Both the position numbers and the translations under genes were made by a program. 36,101 bases of DNA. Source: UBA2658 sp964617335. Lineage in GTDB: Bacteria > Bacillota > Clostridia > Oscillospirales > Oscillospiraceae. This document shows positions 32,764 to 36,101 of the stretch, piece by piece (position 1 is the stretch's first letter; every line of letters begins with the position of its first letter). Below the pieces are notes generated by a model. It was not told the origin of the DNA, did not search any database, and saw only the letters and a list, made by a program, of their open reading frames with translations. The stretch is taken from the NCBI GenBank assembly GCA_964617335.1, contig CAZTXG010000017.1:1-36101 (forward strand), written 5' to 3'.

Positions 32764-34080
32764 TTATCTCACTATTCCCTTTATTATCTCTCTAGGCTCC
32801 GGCTGTTTTCCCGAAAACCTAAAGCAGTCTAAAGCCTGTTTTTTCCCTTGCTCAGCCTTTTCTTCGCTGGAAGCGTGAATTTCTGCCAGGCAGTCGTTTT
32901 TACTCACATAATCCCCAAGCTTTTTATGCAGCACCACCCCAACGGAAAGGTCAATTGCGCTGTCTTTCGTCTGCCTTCCGGCGCCAAGACCTATGCAGGC
33001 CCTGCCAATGCCGTCGGCATCAAGCTTTTGCACATAGCCCTCAAAGGGTGAATTAAGCTTTTGAACAATGGGCGCCTTTGGTAAAAGAGAGGGGTCATAA
33101 ACGGCTTTTTCGTCACCGCCCTGAGCTTTCACAAACTGGGCAAGCTTAGCTAGAGCCGAGCCGTCGTCTATGGTCCTTTCCAGCATTTGCAAGGCCTCAG
33201 CTTCAGTTTTTGCAAGCCCTGCCTCCAAAACGGCGCAGGAGCCAAGGATAAGGCAAAGCTTTCTTAAGCCTTCCTCACCCCCACCGTTTAAAACCTCTAT
33301 TGCCTCTTTCACCTCAAGGGCATTGCCCACGGCATAACCCAAAGGCTCATCCATGTCCGAAACCACGGCAACAGTTTTTCGCCCTGCGTTTTGCCCCAAT
33401 TTCACCATCTGTCTGGCAAGCTCGAAGGAATCCTCCTGCTTTTTCATGAAAGCGCCGCTGCCGGTTTTAACGTCCAGCACTATTATATCCGCCCCAGAGG
33501 CCAGCTTTTTGCTCATAATGCTGCTGACTATAAGAGGCATAATGTCCACGGTTGCCGTCACATCTCGCAGGGCATAAAGCTTTTTGTCGGCTGGAACAAG
33601 CTTTGCTGTTTGTCCCGCTATTACAAAGCCAACATCATTTGCCTGTTTTATAAAACTTTCCCCGTCTATGTCTGTTTTAAGCCCCGGGAAGCTCTCCAGC
33701 TTGTCTATAGTGCCGCCGGTGTGCCCTAAGCCCCTGCCGGACATCTTTGCCATTTTTATACCCAAGGCAGAGAGCATGGGGCAGATTACAAGGGAGGTTT
33801 TATCCCCTACGCCGCCGGTGGAATGCTTGTCTGCCTTTATGCCCTCAATGGCCCTAAGGTCTAAAACATCCCCGCTTTTTATCATTTCCTCTGTTAAGGC
33901 AAGAGTTTCCCCCTCGGTCATGCCCTTAAAATACACGGCCATAAGAAGGGCTGACATTTGATAATCCGGTATGCTTTCATCCACATAGCCCTTTATAAGA
34001 TAGCTTATTTCCTCGGAGCTAAGGCTGCCGCCGTCTCTTTTTTTAACTATAAGCTCTGTTGTGTTCATAAAAAAGAACAT
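32764..34080 (-). CDS. pdp: Pyrimidine-nucleoside phosphorylase
   Basis: About 438 residues, closely following B. subtilis Pdp, which splits uridine and thymidine with phosphate. Marks are GYVDESIPDYQMSALLMAVY, KHSTGGVGDKTSLV, the family signature SGRGLGHTGGTIDKLES, PADKKLYALRDVT, and SSIMSKKLASGADIIVLDVK. The C-terminal barrel-sandwich domain (about 340-438) is complete. I take ATG at 34080, 5 bases after AAAAGGA; ATG at 34068 starts closer to the family's usual N-terminus and is equally plausible. No other nucleoside catabolic gene is adjacent. Confidence 0.93.
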   Translation of the reverse strand: MFFFMNTTELIVKKRDGGSLSSEEISYLIKGYVDESIPDYQMSALLMAVYFKGMTEGETLALTEEMIKSGDVLDLRAIEGIKADKHSTGGVGDKTSLVICPMLSALGIKMAKMSGRGLGHTGGTIDKLESFPGLKTDIDGESFIKQANDVGFVIAGQTAKLVPADKKLYALRDVTATVDIMPLIVSSIMSKKLASGADIIVLDVKTGSGAFMKKQEDSFELARQMVKLGQNAGRKTVAVVSDMDEPLGYAVGNALEVKEAIEVLNGGGEEGLRKLCLILGSCAVLEAGLAKTEAEALQMLERTIDDGSALAKLAQFVKAQGGDEKAVYDPSLLPKAPIVQKLNSPFEGYVQKLDADGIGRACIGLGAGRQTKDSAIDLSVGVVLHKKLGDYVSKNDCLAEIHASSEEKAEQGKKQALDCFRFSGKQPEPREIIKGIVR

Positions 34081-34324
34081 TCCTTTCCTTTTGTGCAAAA
34101 AAACTTTTTAAATCCTGCAATTTCCTATACGGAATAGGGATTTGTCAAGGTCTTGCTTAAAGCTGTTTTTTTGTTTCCCCTTTTGTATGCTAACTTTCAT
34201 TTTATCATTAAACCCGAAAAAAACAAAGACGCTTTTTTGCTTAATTAATCGCCCATGCACTCATATTAGTTTTTGGCGCTCATATAATTTAATAAAGAAA
34301 AACCCAAAAGTGCTTGGAGGTATT

Positions 34325-35002
34325 ATGGAGCTTAATTTAACTGGTACATATCCCATAATTTTAGACGGTGAAAAAACCGGCGAAATAAAGGTCAGCCGTG
34401 AGGGGCTTTTCTGGAGCTTTGAAGGAAAAAACAAAATGTGCGATGAGCTTTTGCGCATTTCTGTCTACGGCGAGGGGCAGGAGGGCTATCTGGGACTTAT
34501 GGAGCCTAGCGGTGATGAGATGGTTCTGGTAAAAAAGTTTAGCCGCTCGGCTTTAAAGGCCTTTCCAAAAACCATAAGCTATGCCGGCCGCCGTGGTGAG
34601 GCTCTGGAAATGCTGCCGGAAACTTCCGAAGCGGCAAAACAGGCAGAAGCTGTCCCAGTCAGCGAACCTAGCGCCTCTTCCCCACCTGCTGAAGAAACTT
34701 GCGCTATTACCGAAGATGATTTACCACCTAATGAAGATAAACCCCCGCCTGACGATACTTCTTCCCCACAAAGGCCAAATTGTGAATGGACCCCCTGTGC
34801 CTGTCCTTGCTCACTTTTTAAAGGTCTTGAGGCAAAAAGCATCACAAGCTCTATACACGGAGCCATGATTGGCCAAGGTGAAGACGGAGTTCTTCTGGCA
34901 ATCCCTTCGGATGCCGCATCCCTTTTACCGGAAACCGACTTTATGGATTTTATTGAAAAAAAGGACATTTACGGCTTTAGCTATTATGTATACAGAGTTT
35001 GA
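34325..35002 (+). CDS. Conserved hypothetical protein with Pro/Asp-rich linker
   Basis: About 225 residues. The N-terminal ~100 residues form a beta-rich domain (LNLTGTYPIILDGEKTGEIK, SREGLFWSFEGK, YLGLMEPSGDEMVLVKKFSR). A low-complexity linker of Ser, Pro, Glu and Asp spans about 105-155. A cysteine cluster follows (CEWTPCACPCSLF) and a C-terminal domain that ends in a Tyr-rich strand. No signal peptide or membrane helix is seen. I recall similar N-terminal domains in gut Clostridia proteins of unknown function, but cannot name a family. ATG at 34325 is chosen because TTGGAGG lies just upstream; the frame is open further left without such a site. A strong terminator follows. Confidence 0.65.
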   Translation: MELNLTGTYPIILDGEKTGEIKVSREGLFWSFEGKNKMCDELLRISVYGEGQEGYLGLMEPSGDEMVLVKKFSRSALKAFPKTISYAGRRGEALEMLPETSEAAKQAEAVPVSEPSASSPPAEETCAITEDDLPPNEDKPPPDDTSSPQRPNCEWTPCACPCSLFKGLEAKSITSSIHGAMIGQGEDGVLLAIPSDAASLLPETDFMDFIEKKDIYGFSYYVYRV

Positions 35003-35028
35003 AATCTGTGGTTTATTTTTAAATAAAA

Positions 35029-35073
35029 ATTCGGAGGGCCTCTTTTTAAAGGCACTCCGAATATTCTTTTTTT
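35029..35073 (+). terminator. Rho-independent terminator
   Basis: ATTCGGAGGGCC (35029-35040) pairs with GGCACTCCGAAT (35051-35062), one mismatch, followed by ATTCTTTTTTT. It ends the hypothetical gene at 34325. Confidence 0.85.
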
Positions 35074-35085
35074 AAAGTGGGATAC

Positions 35086-35251
35086 TAGGGTGTGTTGACA
35101 CTATCTGAGATGCTCAGATTTTGAAGGGGATTTTTCGCAAGGCAAGGCAAAAATTTGCAGTTGTGGTTCGTCCACTGCAAGAATTTTTAACGCAGCATGG
35201 CGGGAAATTCGTCAAAAGATGGGCGTTGAACGGTAATGTCAACACACCCTA
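35086..35251. repeat. MITE-like repeat, copy 2 (166 bp)
   Basis: Nearly identical to the copy at 12109-12274, same orientation and same length, with about 7 differences by eye. Termini are TAGGGTGTGTTGACACTATC and its inverted partner ATGTCAACACACCCTA. It lies just upstream of the spore coat gene pair. Confidence 0.88.
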
Positions 35252-35308
35252 ATATCACGACGGCAAAAATTTGCCTGTTTCATATGATGCATAAAAGGAG
35301 GAAACACC

Positions 35309-35494
35309 GTGGCAAATCTCACATCCAAAGAGCTTACGGCCCTTGAGGAGCAGATTGGCTCTGAAGAAATGCTTGTAAAAAAGTTTGAGGCTATGGCCTG
35401 TCTTTGCAGTGATAAAAAAATACAGCAGGACCTTAATAACTTCGCCAACAAGCACCGTGCCCATTACAATACGCTTGTTTCATTTTTACAGTAA
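35309..35494 (+). CDS. Small CotF-type spore coat-like protein
   Basis: A 61-residue all-helical protein (ELTALEEQIGSEEMLVKKFE, then LNNFANKHRAHYNTLVSFL), resembling the small ferritin-like proteins encoded beside CotF-family coat proteins in Clostridia. It starts at GTG after AAAGGAGG (spacing about 8). It lies 15 bp before a second coat-like gene, so the two form one operon. Assignment to the spore coat rests on the neighbour and on memory of the family, not on a diagnostic motif. Confidence 0.6.
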   Translation: MANLTSKELTALEEQIGSEEMLVKKFEAMACLCSDKKIQQDLNNFANKHRAHYNTLVSFLQ

Positions 35495-35509
35495 GGGGGA
35501 TACAAAATA

Positions 35510-35785
35510 ATGGACCCAAGACAATGCGCCCAGATTATGGGTGAAAAGGAAATTCTTCAAGACTGCCTTTCAAGCCAGAAGTTTCTGACCGCAAACTATA
35601 ACACCTTTGCCGGCGAGTGCGCCAATGAGCAGCTTCGCAGTGCTTTTTTAAACATTCTGGATGACGAGCATCGTATTCAGGCGGACATTTTCACCGACAT
35701 GAACACAAACGGCTGGTATCCCGTTACACCTGCCGACCAGCAAAAGCTTCAGCAGCTAAGGCAAAAGTTTTCTTCCCGTCCCTAG
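35510..35785 (+). CDS. CotF-family spore coat protein
   Basis: A 91-residue helical protein matching the CotF/YhcQ family of coat proteins: KEILQDCLSSQKFLTANYNT, LRSAFLNILDDEHRIQADIF and TDMNTNGWYPV. It likely forms part of the spore coat in the mother cell. AAGGGGG stands before the ATG. Its TAG stop (35783-35785) is at the same time the left end of a MITE-like repeat. Together with the small gene before it, it is bracketed by two inverted copies of that repeat. Confidence 0.8.
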   Translation: MDPRQCAQIMGEKEILQDCLSSQKFLTANYNTFAGECANEQLRSAFLNILDDEHRIQADIFTDMNTNGWYPVTPADQQKLQQLRQKFSSRP

Positions 35786-35946
35786 GGCGTGTTGACACAA
35801 GCGCTTAACGTCCATCTTTTGGCGCATTTTGCATCATGCTGTGTTGAATTTTCTTGAAATACGGAAGTATGTCTGCGAAAATTTGCCTTGCCTGACACAA
35901 AATCCACTCAAAATCTGTTTATTTCGGATAGTGTCAACACGCCCTA
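35783..35946. repeat. MITE-like repeat, copy 3 (inverted, diverged)
   Basis: A 164-bp element in reverse orientation relative to copies 1 and 2. Its termini TAGGGCGTGTTGACAC and GTGTCAACACGCCCTA form a 16-bp perfect inverted repeat. The interior aligns with the other copies in landmarks such as CAGATTTTGA and CAGGCAAGGCAAA (reverse strand) and CAAAAGATGG, but with many substitutions, so it is an older copy or another subfamily. Confidence 0.8.
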
Positions 35947-35952
35947 GCATAT

Positions 35953-35990
35953 AAAAAGGAGTCTTTCAAAAAATGAAAGACTCCTTTTTT
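35953..35990. terminator. Bidirectional rho-independent terminator
   Basis: AAAAAGGAGTCTTTC (35953-35967) pairs with GAAAGACTCCTTTTTT (35975-35990). T runs occur on both strands, so it can serve the coat genes from the left and the minus-strand gene from the right. Confidence 0.88.
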
Positions 35991-36001
35991 CATATCTAAG
36001 C

Positions 36002-36101
36002 TTAGGAAATCTTATAGCTGCCTCTTACTAAAACTGTGGCCTCAGCTGTGGCATAAATCCCGTCGCCGCCGGTTGCCGCCATAAGCAGGTGGTCTTTGGA
36101 T
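36002..36101 (-). CDS. C-terminal end of an unrecognised protein
   Basis: Only the last 32 codons are inside the window, ending at TAA (36004-36002). They read DHLLMAATGGDGIYATAEAT then VLVRGSYKIS. The terminator just downstream and the clean frame support a real gene. The beta-rich, glycine-containing end suggests a surface or coat-type protein, but nothing allows a name. Confidence 0.5.
   Translation of the reverse strand, partial: SKDHLLMAATGGDGIYATAEATVLVRGSYKIS

Noticed and set aside
34142..34324. N-terminal extension of the hypothetical gene at 34325
   Set aside because: The frame is open but has no ribosome site and no conserved character; TTGGAGG directly before ATG 34325 decides the start.

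Overview
The window looks like chromosome from an endospore-forming, anaerobic-type Clostridia (Bacillota), possibly Oscillospirales-like. The grounds are Shine-Dalgarno-led genes with many TTG/GTG starts, half of the sporulation sigma factor SigK, CotF-type coat proteins, DapL-type lysine/DAP synthesis, a T-box riboswitch and the HisZ/short-HisG pair. I cannot fix the genus. Most genes lie on the minus strand. I see no rRNA, tRNA or CRISPR array.

Region 1-6330 (minus except one small gene): the start of a BspA-like leucine-rich-repeat lipoprotein; a degenerate stand-alone receiver; a sensory module (7TM membrane sensor, histidine kinase, LuxR-type response regulator) with overlapping genes; two zinc-ribbon proteins, the second apparently starting at ATA; and a 56-codon plus-strand gene with a strong ribosome binding site but no standard start codon. 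At about 6326 the sigK coding sequence breaks off at the place where skin elements interrupt sigK in other spore formers, so everything to the left may belong to a skin-like intervening element.

Region 6977-12733: a biosynthetic run of guaA, a small ACT-like protein, dapF and dapL (minus), then a DUF421/DUF4363 membrane pair (plus), a 166-bp MITE-like repeat, and nrdR (minus). The GuaA glutaminase domain has lost its whole Cys-His-Glu triad.

Region 12874-23531: housekeeping genes (RNase M5-like Toprim protein, holA, comEC, HIT protein, alaS, MATE exporter, argG on the minus strand; a YbaK-type deacylase on the plus strand).

Region 23666-25552: a T-box leader whose specifier reads GCC (Ala) precedes an AlaA-type alanine aminotransferase, followed by the fused remains of a two-component system.

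Region 25665-32640: a tightly packed histidine operon, hisZ-G-D-C-B-A-F-IE, with hisH absent and a 66-bp gap where it would normally lie. Together with the dead GuaA glutaminase this suggests an organism that feeds free ammonia, not glutamine, into at least two amidation reactions.

Region 32764-36101: a pyrimidine-nucleoside phosphorylase, a conserved hypothetical with a Pro/Asp-rich linker, and a two-gene CotF-like spore coat cassette bracketed by two inverted copies of the same MITE-like repeat. The window ends in the 3' end of an unrecognised minus-strand gene.
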